Source: Marinifilum caeruleilacunae (GTDB taxonomy: Bacteria; Bacteroidota; Bacteroidia; Bacteroidales; Marinifilaceae). Taken from it: a stretch of DNA of 53,796 bases. The notes below the pieces were generated by a model. That model did no database searches and was not told the DNA's origin. It was given only the letters and a program-made list of their open reading frames with translations. Positions within the stretch are counted from its first letter, which is position 1, and each line of letters opens with the position of its first letter. Positions 46,631-53,796 of the stretch are shown piece after piece. The stretch covers positions 1-53,796 of the forward strand of contig NZ_RZNH01000037.1 of assembly GCF_013141825.1 (NCBI RefSeq). The letters run 5' to 3'. A program made the position numbers and the translations under genes.

Positions 46631-46632
46631 CT

Positions 46633-47013
46633 TTATAGTTTATCTGGATTTTCTTTAAAATAGTTTCGAATCAGAACCTTTTTCAGCTCTCTTAAAATCA
46701 CCAACTCAGCCAACAAATCAGATTTAGGCACATCGGGATACTGATGTTCTGCCTTCATAATTTGTTTTTCACTTAAATCGATTTGGTAAAGCAGAAGCAC
46801 CAGGCGATGATAATCGCGGCCTAACAACCAGATTAAATGTTCTTTGAGCTGAGCAAACAACTCTTCATAAGCATAATCAACATCGCCCGAAAACTGCACT
46901 TCAAGTCCAAACTGAGCAAAATCCTTCTCAATTTGCGCTGCAACCTGACGAACAATCTCTTCTCGATTTCGGTACGGTTCAATGCTTAAGTTTTTAAAAT
47001 CTGGCAAATTCAT
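46633..47013 (-). CDS. conserved hypothetical protein
   Basis: This 126-residue soluble, mostly helical and acidic protein has the segment LKEHLIWLLGRDYHRLVLLLYQIDLSE. I do not recognise a named family. It starts 3 bases before the DUF4837 lipoprotein stop region and is last in the minus-strand envelope block, followed by a perfect terminator. No signal peptide or membrane helix is seen. Tight linkage suggests a housekeeping role in the same operon, but the function is unknown. Confidence 0.8.
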   Translation of the reverse strand: MNLPDFKNLSIEPYRNREEIVRQVAAQIEKDFAQFGLEVQFSGDVDYAYEELFAQLKEHLIWLLGRDYHRLVLLLYQIDLSEKQIMKAEHQYPDVPKSDLLAELVILRELKKVLIRNYFKENPDKL

Positions 47014-47016
47014 ATC

Positions 47017-48012
47017 CTACTTGTTCATGCTATCGTATGAGTACATAATTGCTTCTAGCTCTCTCAACATCTCGCGCTTATTGTTATTTGGATAGTATAC
47101 GTACGAATCCATACAAATCACACGGTTATTCTTCTCGTCAAGATAAGTAATACTTACAAAAGGACCACCCATAAAATCGTTCTCTACTTTCCAAAGGCCG
47201 CGAGTTTCAAAAGCATAATTTCCTTCAAAATCGAATTGTCTAGAAACAATTGGGTATGATTTTTCTGTTCCCATATAACTTCCCTCGGTCGGACCTGGAA
47301 CATACTTCTTTAGCAAATCATTTCTCCTTTTAATAATTTGATCTTTCGAGAACAAATCTTCCGAAGTATAGCCGTATGAGTAGATGAACATTCCCTGGCT
47401 GGTTGTTGGAGTTTCGTTGCTGATCCAAAGGAAATCCGGCTCATCTTTATTGATTTTATATCCGGCAGGAAATGAAAGTGTGAATTGATATTTTGATTTT
47501 ACTTTCTCAAAAATTTCCTGAACAACAGATCTTCTGAATGTTTTGATCTTTCTGTTTCTCTCACCCAGAAGGAAGTACGCAACAATCTTATTTCTGTTCT
47601 CTTCCAACAATTGGATCATAGCCTGGTTGTCTTTGGCTTCAATTTTCATAAACGATTGAGTTTTGGCATAAAGCTCATCTTTCACCGACAATGAATTTTT
47701 TTCTACCGCTGTTGAAACTCTTAAATCAAGAATACTACGATGCGTTTTAAACATGCTGCCAAAAGCATTGTGCGTAATGTGGATGATATCCAAAACAGGC
47801 TCATCCTGCGGTAATCCTAACTGTGTATCGTTAAGAATTGATTGCAAGGTATCTCCTACTGCACTTTCCCAAAGTGCATCATTGATCAATACCAGAACTT
47901 CGCCCGATCCCCCGGTTACTATAGGTCTTAAGCCTTTTGTTGTCTTCTTACACGATACGGCACCTAAAATTACAAGTGCACAAAGAAGTGTTATATTAAT
48001 AATCTTTTTCAT
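47017..48012 (-). CDS. DUF4837 family lipoprotein
   Basis: This 331-residue protein has a lipoprotein signal peptide (ILGAVSC, modified Cys21) and matches the DUF4837 family of Bacteroidota envelope proteins of unknown function. The N-terminal part contains GSGEVLVLINDALWES and the C-terminal part FVSITYLDEKNNRVICMDSYVYYPNNNKR-type segments. It is probably periplasmic, membrane-anchored. It follows the lytic transglycosylase by 29 bases and is likely co-transcribed with it. Confidence 0.9.
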   Translation of the reverse strand: MKKIINITLLCALVILGAVSCKKTTKGLRPIVTGGSGEVLVLINDALWESAVGDTLQSILNDTQLGLPQDEPVLDIIHITHNAFGSMFKTHRSILDLRVSTAVEKNSLSVKDELYAKTQSFMKIEAKDNQAMIQLLEENRNKIVAYFLLGERNRKIKTFRRSVVQEIFEKVKSKYQFTLSFPAGYKINKDEPDFLWISNETPTTSQGMFIYSYGYTSEDLFSKDQIIKRRNDLLKKYVPGPTEGSYMGTEKSYPIVSRQFDFEGNYAFETRGLWKVENDFMGGPFVSITYLDEKNNRVICMDSYVYYPNNNKREMLRELEAIMYSYDSMNK

Positions 48013-48041
48013 AACTAGATGTTTATTTGGAATTCATTTTA

Positions 48042-49490
48042 TTATTCGTATTGAACGATTTTCAACACCATGCCAGGCTCAACAACCTTGGCCTGATTCA
48101 TGTTGTTCACCTCCACCAGGTCCTTCACCGATTCAACCTTGAATCGAGTAGCTATGGATTGCAAGCTGTCTCCATCCTGCACCTCATAAAGCAAGAACTT
48201 GCTCTTTTTCATGAGTGGATCTCTCTGAGGTTTCTGACTAATATTTTCTGATGGTTCAACCCATATTTTCAAGCGCTGACCAATATAGATATCCTGACTT
48301 TTCATATTGTTCCACTTCATGATATTATGCGTGGTACAGGAATATTTCATGGCTATTTTATGAAAATATTCACCTGCCTGAACTTCGTGATATATTGGAT
48401 ATTTTCCTTTGGTTGATGATAGCTCTTTCTGCAATTCCAGGTATTTCTTTGGCTGATCTTTCATGGCATAAATTTCTTCCTCACGATCGATAAACAATCC
48501 AATTTTTTCAACCGGAAGTACAATTTGAGCCGGCAATTCGCCTGTAGGAATTACATCTCTTTTATAAATTGGATTTAGCTTTCTGATCTCCTCAACAGGA
48601 ACATCAATTACAGCTGCCACGTGTTTAAAGGAAACTTTTTTCTTCACCTTTACAGGAGATACTCTGAAATATGGATATTGATTTGGTTTTGCAACAATAT
48701 TATGCTCTCTGCTATAATTCATAATATAATTAGCCGCAATAAAAATAGGCACATAGTTCCTGGTTTGTTGTGGAAGATAAGGGGCAATTTCCCAGAAATC
48801 GGTTTTACCACCCGACCTTTGGATAGCTTCACGAACCACTCCCGGTCCACCATTATAGGCAGCAATTGCCAATTGCCAATCTCCAAAAATTCTGTGAAGG
48901 TATTGCAGATATTTACAAGCTGCTTCGGTCGATTTTTCTGGATCCATTCTTTCATCCACATAAGACGTAACTCTAAGGTCGAACATCTTGCATGAATTGT
49001 ACATGAACTGCCACAAACCAATCGCTCCCGAGCGCGATCTTGCTTTCGGATCTAAAGCCGATTCGATTACCGACAGATACTTTAATTCCAGTGGCAAATC
49101 GTATTTGTCCAAACACTCTTCGAAAATTGGAAAATACAACTCCGAGCGCTCTATTATTTTACCTGTTTTTTCACGATGGCGAACAGCATAGGCTTCTATA
49201 AACCTGCGAACCACAGGCTGGTAATCCAATTCAATAGGAGTTTGATCATCTAAACGCTGCATTCTTTCCCTGTAAATCTCATCGGAAAAAACCGGAATAT
49301 AGTTGGCATTTAAAATTTCGTTCTCTGGAAGCTCTTCTTTCAAAATTTCATCGGTGAAATAAATCAGTCTTTGATTAATTTCCTCGGCATTTTCAGGCTT
49401 TTCTTTTTGCAAAATACGAAACAAAGATTGAGCAGAAACAGCAGAACTGCCTAAAAGAGAGATTAACAAAAGAAGGAAGAAATTCTTCAT
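48042..49490 (-). CDS. mltD: membrane-bound lytic transglycosylase, SLT plus two LysM
   Basis: This 482-residue exported enzyme cleaves peptidoglycan glycan strands. A signal peptide (about 1-20) is followed by a Slt/MltD-type domain with catalytic Glu143 in IESALDPKARSRSGAIGLWQFM-like sequence and AYNGGPG. Two LysM modules for glycan binding lie near 365-410 and 435-480. The layout is MltD-like, but the lipobox is absent, so anchoring may differ. It sits in the envelope block with rseP, tatA and the DUF4837 gene. Confidence 0.92.
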   Translation of the reverse strand: MKNFFLLLLISLLGSSAVSAQSLFRILQKEKPENAEEINQRLIYFTDEILKEELPENEILNANYIPVFSDEIYRERMQRLDDQTPIELDYQPVVRRFIEAYAVRHREKTGKIIERSELYFPIFEECLDKYDLPLELKYLSVIESALDPKARSRSGAIGLWQFMYNSCKMFDLRVTSYVDERMDPEKSTEAACKYLQYLHRIFGDWQLAIAAYNGGPGVVREAIQRSGGKTDFWEIAPYLPQQTRNYVPIFIAANYIMNYSREHNIVAKPNQYPYFRVSPVKVKKKVSFKHVAAVIDVPVEEIRKLNPIYKRDVIPTGELPAQIVLPVEKIGLFIDREEEIYAMKDQPKKYLELQKELSSTKGKYPIYHEVQAGEYFHKIAMKYSCTTHNIMKWNNMKSQDIYIGQRLKIWVEPSENISQKPQRDPLMKKSKFLLYEVQDGDSLQSIATRFKVESVKDLVEVNNMNQAKVVEPGMVLKIVQYE

Positions 49491-49625
49491 GCAAGTGAGC
49501 GGTTTAGGTTTTAGGGTTTTCTAAATTCGAATTGAAAATAATTAATTTACAAGTAGCATCCAAATGATTTTACAAGTTTTAAACTAAATATTTAGTTGTT
49601 TTCTTTTTTGTTGAATAGAAACATG

Positions 49626-49657
49626 AAAAAAGGCAGGTAAAATACCTGCCTTTTTTT
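49626..49657 (-). terminator. terminator downstream of tatA
   Basis: AAAAAAGGCAGGTA pairs with TACCTGCCTTTTTT (14-bp stem, tiny loop), with T run on the minus strand. It overlaps the tatA stop codon by two bases and so ends the dxr-rseP-tatA direction. Confidence 0.85.
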
Positions 49658-49856
49658 ATTTTTCAATTGAATCTTTATCTTGATTTTTGTCTTTGTCCTG
49701 GTCTTGATCTGTAGCCTTTTTAAATTCTTTCATTCCTTGACCTAATCCTTTCATTAATTCAGGAATTTTTTTGCCACCAAAAAGAAGTAAGATTACAAAT
49801 ACAATTATTACGATTTGCCAGGGACCAATCATTCCCGCTATTACAAAAAGGTTCAT
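49656..49856 (-). CDS. tatA: twin-arginine translocase subunit TatA/E
   Basis: TatA forms the pore-like part of the Tat pathway for folded proteins. The 66-residue protein has one N-terminal membrane helix (about 10-26, [21 protein letters not shown]-type), the FGGKKIPEL motif and an amphipathic helix, followed by a charged Asp/Lys tail. An internal ATG at residue 9 is an alternative start. No tatC is in this window. Confidence 0.93.
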   Translation of the reverse strand: MNLFVIAGMIGPWQIVIIVFVILLLFGGKKIPELMKGLGQGMKEFKKATDQDQDKDKNQDKDSIEK

Positions 49857-49910
49857 ATCAGTTGAGTTTAATTATTTTACACTGCTAATATAGTATTTTT
49901 AATGTAATAA

Positions 49911-51263
49911 TTACCAATTGGATACCCATTTCACCACATCGTTGGCATTTGCAAAAATCAGCAATCCAAATAATAAGATCATTCCAGTTACCTGGGCATA
50001 CTCCATGAATTTATCGCCAGGTTTTCTGCCCGTAACAATCTCATACATCAGGAATAATACATGACCACCATCCAAAGCCGGGATTGGTAAAATATTCATA
50101 ATGGCTAAAATAATCGATAGGAAAGCTGTTAATTCCCAGAAAGCATGCCAATCCCATACCGAAGGGAAAATACTTCCGATGGTACCAAAACCACCAATCG
50201 ATTTGTATCCCTTAATTTCCTTATCGAAAATTAATCCAAATTGTTTAAGGTAATCGTTTAGTTTTTTAAATCCTTTTGCAATACCAGCCGGAACTGCCTG
50301 AGCAAAGCTGTACTCAACGGTTTCGTAGTCAAAATGACTCACATCTGTTCCGCCTCTGATTCCTAACAAACCATATTCATCCAGAACAATACTAAGCGAT
50401 TCTTCTTTTCCATCGCGAGCTACCAATACATTTACTTCCTGGCCTGCTTTAGATTTCATATAATCCTGGAATTCATCGAAGAATACAAAATCTTGTCCAT
50501 CAATTTTTAGAATTTCATCTTTCTTTTGAAGACCTGCTTTCATTGCCGGAGATTCTTTCTGAACCTTAGCAATTTTGTACGGGTGAAATGGATAACGAAG
50601 GCTAATGGTTGGGTCAACTCCAAACTTTTTACTACTTCTTTCAATTAAAGCAGGAATATAGCTCGAAGGAACCGATACATCCATATTCGCTCCATCTCGA
50701 ATAACCTGGATGGTAGAAGGACGATTTAGAATGATTTCCGGCATGATCTGCGAGAATCTTTCTACCTTCTGATTGTCCAGAGCAACAATAATGTCTCCAT
50801 CTTTCAAGCCAATGCTTTCTGATAATGAATCACAAACCACACCATATTTTGCATTTTCTGCCGGAAGATATTGTTCTCCCCAGTAGAATAATACGGCAGT
50901 GTAAATCACAAAGGCCAACAGGAAGTTCACCAAAACTCCACCAACCATAATCAATAATCTTTGCCATGCAGGCTTAGATCTAAACTCGTATGGTTTTGGA
51001 GGCAAAGCCATCTGCTCTTTATCCATCGATTCATCAATCATTCCGGATATTTTAACATATCCTCCCAAAGGAATCCATCCAATTCCATATTCGGTTTCTC
51101 CTCTTTTGTATTTGAAAAGCGAAAAACCAGGATTAAAGAACATGTAAAATTTCTCAACCCTTGTTTTGAACAATTTTGCAAAAACAAAGTGTCCTAACTC
51201 GTGTAAAACCACAAGAATAGACAAACTCAATAAAAACTGTCCTATTTTAACTAATACTTCCAT
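49911..51263 (-). CDS. rseP: site-2 protease RseP
   Basis: RseP is an inner-membrane zinc metalloprotease that cleaves membrane substrates such as anti-sigma factors and remnant signal peptides. The 450-residue protein has the HELGH zinc motif at 21-25, two PDZ-like regions (about 130-320), the NILPIPALDGGH motif with the third ligand, and four predicted membrane helices. It is downstream of dxr, a common order in bacteria. A gap of 138 bases before it holds no gene. Confidence 0.95.
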   Translation of the reverse strand: MEVLVKIGQFLLSLSILVVLHELGHFVFAKLFKTRVEKFYMFFNPGFSLFKYKRGETEYGIGWIPLGGYVKISGMIDESMDKEQMALPPKPYEFRSKPAWQRLLIMVGGVLVNFLLAFVIYTAVLFYWGEQYLPAENAKYGVVCDSLSESIGLKDGDIIVALDNQKVERFSQIMPEIILNRPSTIQVIRDGANMDVSVPSSYIPALIERSSKKFGVDPTISLRYPFHPYKIAKVQKESPAMKAGLQKKDEILKIDGQDFVFFDEFQDYMKSKAGQEVNVLVARDGKEESLSIVLDEYGLLGIRGGTDVSHFDYETVEYSFAQAVPAGIAKGFKKLNDYLKQFGLIFDKEIKGYKSIGGFGTIGSIFPSVWDWHAFWELTAFLSIILAIMNILPIPALDGGHVLFLMYEIVTGRKPGDKFMEYAQVTGMILLFGLLIFANANDVVKWVSNW

Positions 51264-51401
51264 TCAAATTTCTATTTCTAACAAACAGGCTAAGGCAGAT
51301 ACTTTGACCGAAATCATGCTCATAGAAAGCAAGCTTTTGCTACCTGTTTATGATTAATTACTAACTGTTCACTGTAAAAGGCTGCCTAAGATAATTATTT
51401 T

Positions 51402-52550
51402 TTACAACATAGACTCTGCCAATTTTCGAGCTTCTGTATCCGACATCACATAGTCATCGTAAGTTGGCGCTTTTATAAAACTCGCTTTATTCATTACATT
51501 CTCAATGATATCACTCATTTGAAGGAATCCTACTTTATCGCGCAGGAAAGCATCAACCACTATTTCATTTGCAGCATTCACAATGCATGGTAAATTTCCA
51601 CCTTTGTTCATGGCTTCGTAGGCAAGTGCAAGATTTCTAAAATTCTCGGTATCTGCAGGAGCAAAATTCAATTCGGGATAGTCCAAAAAATTAAAACGTG
51701 GAAAATCCGTTTTTAATCTTTTGGGATATGTTAGGGCAAATTGAATTGGCAATTTCATATCCGGCAAACCCATTTGTGCTTTCATCGATCCATCCTGGAA
51801 TTGAACAATAGAGTGTACGATAGACTGGTGATGAACAATTACATCTACCTGGTCGGGACGGAGATCGAACAACCATTTGGCCTCGATTGCCTCAAAACCT
51901 TTATTCATCATACTTGCCGAGTCGATGGTAATTTTGGCTCCCATATCCCAATTTGGATGCTTCAAAGCCTGTTTGGCGGTAACGTTCTCCAAAAATTTCT
52001 TATCCTTTCCTCGAAAAGGACCTCCCGAAGCAGTTAGGTAAATTTTTTCAATTGGATTATCAAACTCTCCAAGCAAACACTGAAAAATTGCAGAATGTTC
52101 CGAATCGACAGGATATATACTTACGCCATATTCTAATGCTAATTTTTGAATGATATCTCCAGCAACTACAAGGGTTTCTTTATTTGCCAGGGCAATATGC
52201 TTTCTTGCCTTAATAGCGTTAATTGTAGGTAACAAACCCGAATAGCCCACCATGGCTGTAACAACTACATCGATGGCTCCCATTTGAACCACTTGTGCTA
52301 TTGCATCCTGTCCGGCATAAACTTTAATCGGTTCATCTTTTAAGGCCTCAACCAGTTGAGGATATTTATCCTCTCGGCCAATAACAACAACATCTGGCTT
52401 AAATTTTTTCGCCTGCTCTATTAACAGTTCAACCTGGTTATTCGCAGTTAAAACGTCAACAACAAATTCTTCGGGATTTGCCTCTACCACTTCCAATGTT
52501 TGGGTTCCGATCGAACCCGTCGATCCCAGAATAGCAATATGCTTACTCAT
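51402..52550 (-). CDS. dxr: 1-deoxy-D-xylulose-5-phosphate reductoisomerase
   Basis: Dxr makes 2-C-methyl-D-erythritol 4-phosphate in the non-mevalonate isoprenoid pathway. The 382-residue protein has the NADPH-binding GSTGSIG motif (9-15), the NKETLVVAG segment, the metal-binding PVDSEHSAIFQCL stretch and ASGGPFRG. Length and motifs are complete. It is followed by rseP and preceded by the M23 protein gene with a 20-base gap. Confidence 0.96.
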   Translation of the reverse strand: MSKHIAILGSTGSIGTQTLEVVEANPEEFVVDVLTANNQVELLIEQAKKFKPDVVVIGREDKYPQLVEALKDEPIKVYAGQDAIAQVVQMGAIDVVVTAMVGYSGLLPTINAIKARKHIALANKETLVVAGDIIQKLALEYGVSIYPVDSEHSAIFQCLLGEFDNPIEKIYLTASGGPFRGKDKKFLENVTAKQALKHPNWDMGAKITIDSASMMNKGFEAIEAKWLFDLRPDQVDVIVHHQSIVHSIVQFQDGSMKAQMGLPDMKLPIQFALTYPKRLKTDFPRFNFLDYPELNFAPADTENFRNLALAYEAMNKGGNLPCIVNAANEIVVDAFLRDKVGFLQMSDIIENVMNKASFIKAPTYDDYVMSDTEARKLAESML

Positions 52551-52570
52551 TAATAATTAGAGTTTTGTTT

Positions 52571-53443
52571 TTAAAATTTTATATAGTCTTCAGGATTTAA
52601 AGGGCGACCATTGTGCCATAATTCGAAATGCAAGTGTGGTCCGGAGGTAAGTTCTCCCGAGTTTCCTAACAAAGCAATGGCCTCACCGGCTTTTACTTGT
52701 TCACCGGCTTTTTTCAGCAATTCTGAATTGTGTTTGTATACCGACAACAGGTTATTAGAATGCTGAATCTGTATCACATAGCCTGTATTAAGGGTCCACT
52801 CAGCAAATATTACCGTACCATCTAAAACCGACGAAATACGCTCATTTACTCCACCTACAATATCAGTACCGTAATGTTGAGATTTACTATCGAAATGATT
52901 TGAAATCATCCCTTTAATTGGCGCAAAGAAATGAGTATTCGATAAGCCTCTGGATTTTGGGGCATCCTCAAGCGTTAAATTGTATTTTTCATCTTCCTCA
53001 TGATCCAATCGAAACAACGAATCGGATTCTGTTCGGGTAAAACTTAGATTTTTATACTTTGGATCGACAATAGAATCAGACGCACTCTGAACAACATTAT
53101 CAAAATCATTTCCTTCAACAACATTTCTAATTCCCTGGAAAAAACGATCTCTCTTTTCCAACTCAAGAATTAAAGAGTCTACCAAAATGGCATTGTTCTC
53201 AATATTTTTTCGCATCACACCATCGGGGTAACCAGGAATGTATTCGCGCAAAGGAGTAAAAGCAATTAAAAGGGTAACCAATACAATCAACAGAACTGAG
53301 AATACACCAGTTACTGTAAAAACATTTAATCTTGATAGTCGAATAGACAGCACTTCATCAAACGTGGCTTCGTTGGAAATGGTGAGTCTGTATTTGTTCT
53401 TTAATTTTTCAATTAAAGGAGTTTTCTCATTTAAACTACTCAT
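52571..53443 (-). CDS. M23 family peptidase, membrane-anchored
   Basis: This 290-residue protein has one N-terminal membrane helix (about 38-60), a coiled-coil-like periplasmic stalk, and a C-terminal LytM/M23 domain. The zinc ligands of M23 appear: His and Asp in HYGTDIVG, and HLHFEL near residue 270. It probably cleaves or regulates cleavage of peptidoglycan cross-links. It starts the block M23-dxr-rseP and has a -7 promoter element 24 bases upstream. Confidence 0.92.
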   Translation of the reverse strand: MSSLNEKTPLIEKLKNKYRLTISNEATFDEVLSIRLSRLNVFTVTGVFSVLLIVLVTLLIAFTPLREYIPGYPDGVMRKNIENNAILVDSLILELEKRDRFFQGIRNVVEGNDFDNVVQSASDSIVDPKYKNLSFTRTESDSLFRLDHEEDEKYNLTLEDAPKSRGLSNTHFFAPIKGMISNHFDSKSQHYGTDIVGGVNERISSVLDGTVIFAEWTLNTGYVIQIQHSNNLLSVYKHNSELLKKAGEQVKAGEAIALLGNSGELTSGPHLHFELWHNGRPLNPEDYIKF

Positions 53444-53466
53444 ACTGATCGTATCTGAAATATTTA

Positions 53467-53475
53467 CGCAAAGGT
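53467..53475 (-). promoter_or_regulatory. promoter -7 element of the M23-dxr-rseP unit
   Basis: The minus strand reads TACCTTTGC, 24 bases before the M23 ATG, giving a short leader. No good TTTG is seen upstream. Confidence 0.55.
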
Positions 53476-53517
53476 AACAGAAATCAACGAAATTGTATGT
53501 TTTTTAGGTAGAAGGAA

Positions 53518-53550
53518 TAAAAAAAGGCTCTGGATTACTCCAAAGCCTTA
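53518..53550 (-). terminator. terminator after the tRNA-like sequence
   Basis: AAGGCTTTGGA and TCCAGAGCCTT pair on the minus strand with one wobble around a 4-base loop, followed by a T run. It lies 8 bases after the tRNA-like 3' end. Confidence 0.75.
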
Positions 53551-53557
53551 ATTCTTA

Positions 53558-53625
53558 GTCGCGGGGGCCAGACTCGAACTGACGTCCGGCGGCTGCCGGA
53601 TATGAGCCCTGCCAATTTGCCCTTA
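53558..53625 (-). other. tRNA-like sequence (T-arm and 3' acceptor strand) after a GIY-YIG gene
   Basis: On the minus strand a 5-bp T-stem with loop TTCGAGT (GTCAG/CTGGC) is followed by CCCCGCG, an acceptor-like 3' strand. A D-arm-like AAATTGGCAG and a CTCATAT loop-like segment precede it. No matching 5' acceptor strand (CGCGGGG) exists, and the anticodon stem does not pair, so it is not a normal tRNA gene. It starts 13 bases after the nuclease stop codon. Confidence 0.5.
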
Positions 53626-53637
53626 TTATATTAACTT

Positions 53638-53796
53638 TCAATAATTCTTTTTAATCAATTCACGAATGAAACTTCTTCCCTGATGAGATTTCAATTGCTT
53701 CTCTCTTTTCATTGATTCCTGTTTTGTATGGAATGATTCTGTGTATAGAATTTCCCAAGGTCTATACCTCATGGTATAACCTTTAGTGGCCAACTC
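53638..53796 (-). CDS. GIY-YIG nuclease family protein, 3' part only
   Basis: The last 52 codons of a minus-strand gene are in the window; the start lies beyond the right edge. The C-terminal motif GYTMRYRPWEILYTESF, then KREKQLKSHQGRSFIRELI, is characteristic of small GIY-YIG (UPF0213-like) proteins abundant in Bacteroidota. The catalytic GIY-YIG residues themselves lie outside the window. The stop at 53638-53640 is followed by a tRNA-like sequence and a terminator. Confidence 0.8.
   Translation of the reverse strand, partial: ELATKGYTMRYRPWEILYTESFHTKQESMKREKQLKSHQGRSFIRELIKKNY

Noticed and set aside
53558-53625. A complete tRNA-Met gene
   Set aside because: The T-arm and CTCAT loop are suggestive but the 5' acceptor strand is missing and the anticodon stem does not pair, so I report it as tRNA-like only.
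1-53796. CRISPR array or cas genes
   Set aside because: No regularly spaced direct repeats and no Cas-like protein were seen anywhere in the window.

Overview
The window looks like a chromosomal segment of a low-GC Bacteroidota, probably class Bacteroidia and possibly a Marinilabiliales-type marine or gut anaerobe. The reasons are a full-length type IX secretion translocon gene (sprA) between ruvA and gcvH, an lpxC-fabZ fusion, repeated TAnnTTTGC-type -7 promoter elements, A-rich start regions without clear Shine-Dalgarno sites, and GSCFA and DUF4837 family proteins. The order-level placement is inference.

Layout. 1-394: two tandem minus-strand promoters of the strong Bacteroidota type, firing out of the left edge. 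0.4-4.0 kb: GSCFA protein, alpha/beta hydrolase, YjbQ-family protein and queG. 4.0-4.6 kb: a gene-free stretch with a folded repeat-like element, a terminator and a 263-bp imperfect palindrome. 4.6-10.4 kb: a minus-strand SUF Fe-S assembly operon (sufB-C-D-S-E and a DUF59 gene). 10.9-22.9 kb: an AT-rich accessory region. 22.9-30 kb: thiL, a small membrane protein, the lipid A block lpxD-lpxC/fabZ-lpxA and an HD-domain protein. 30-34.8 kb: rimP-nusA-infB. 35-43.7 kb: gcvH, sprA, ruvA. 43.8-53.4 kb: pdxA, M17 aminopeptidase, and an envelope block (M23 protein, dxr, rseP, tatA, lytic transglycosylase, DUF4837 lipoprotein, small hypothetical protein). The right edge holds the 3' end of a GIY-YIG nuclease gene followed by a tRNA-like sequence and a terminator.

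The most interesting part is the accessory region, which reads as a peptide-export system. Three small genes (13552, 13735, 14423; 53, 53 and 56 codons, all too short for a usual ORF cutoff) encode paralogous peptides with nearly identical leaders ending in Ala-Gly and cores carrying two cysteines at the same positions (22 and 48). They are followed by two tandem carboxypeptidase-regulatory-domain proteins, a multi-TM protein, a membrane-anchored CxxC thioredoxin-fold protein, a C39-peptidase ABC exporter with an intact Cys/His/Asp triad, a MacB/FtsX-type permease without an ATPase, and a HlyD/MacA-type adaptor. A small helix-turn-helix protein sits upstream. The first and third peptide genes share a 173-bp, roughly 92% identical leader rich in inverted repeats. 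I infer leader cleavage and export of disulfide-bonded peptides; their activity cannot be read from the sequence.

Two further patterns recur: a roughly 180-bp interspersed repeat present twice in opposite orientation, whose hairpin shows a compensatory base-pair change, and clear hairpin terminators that define the transcription units.
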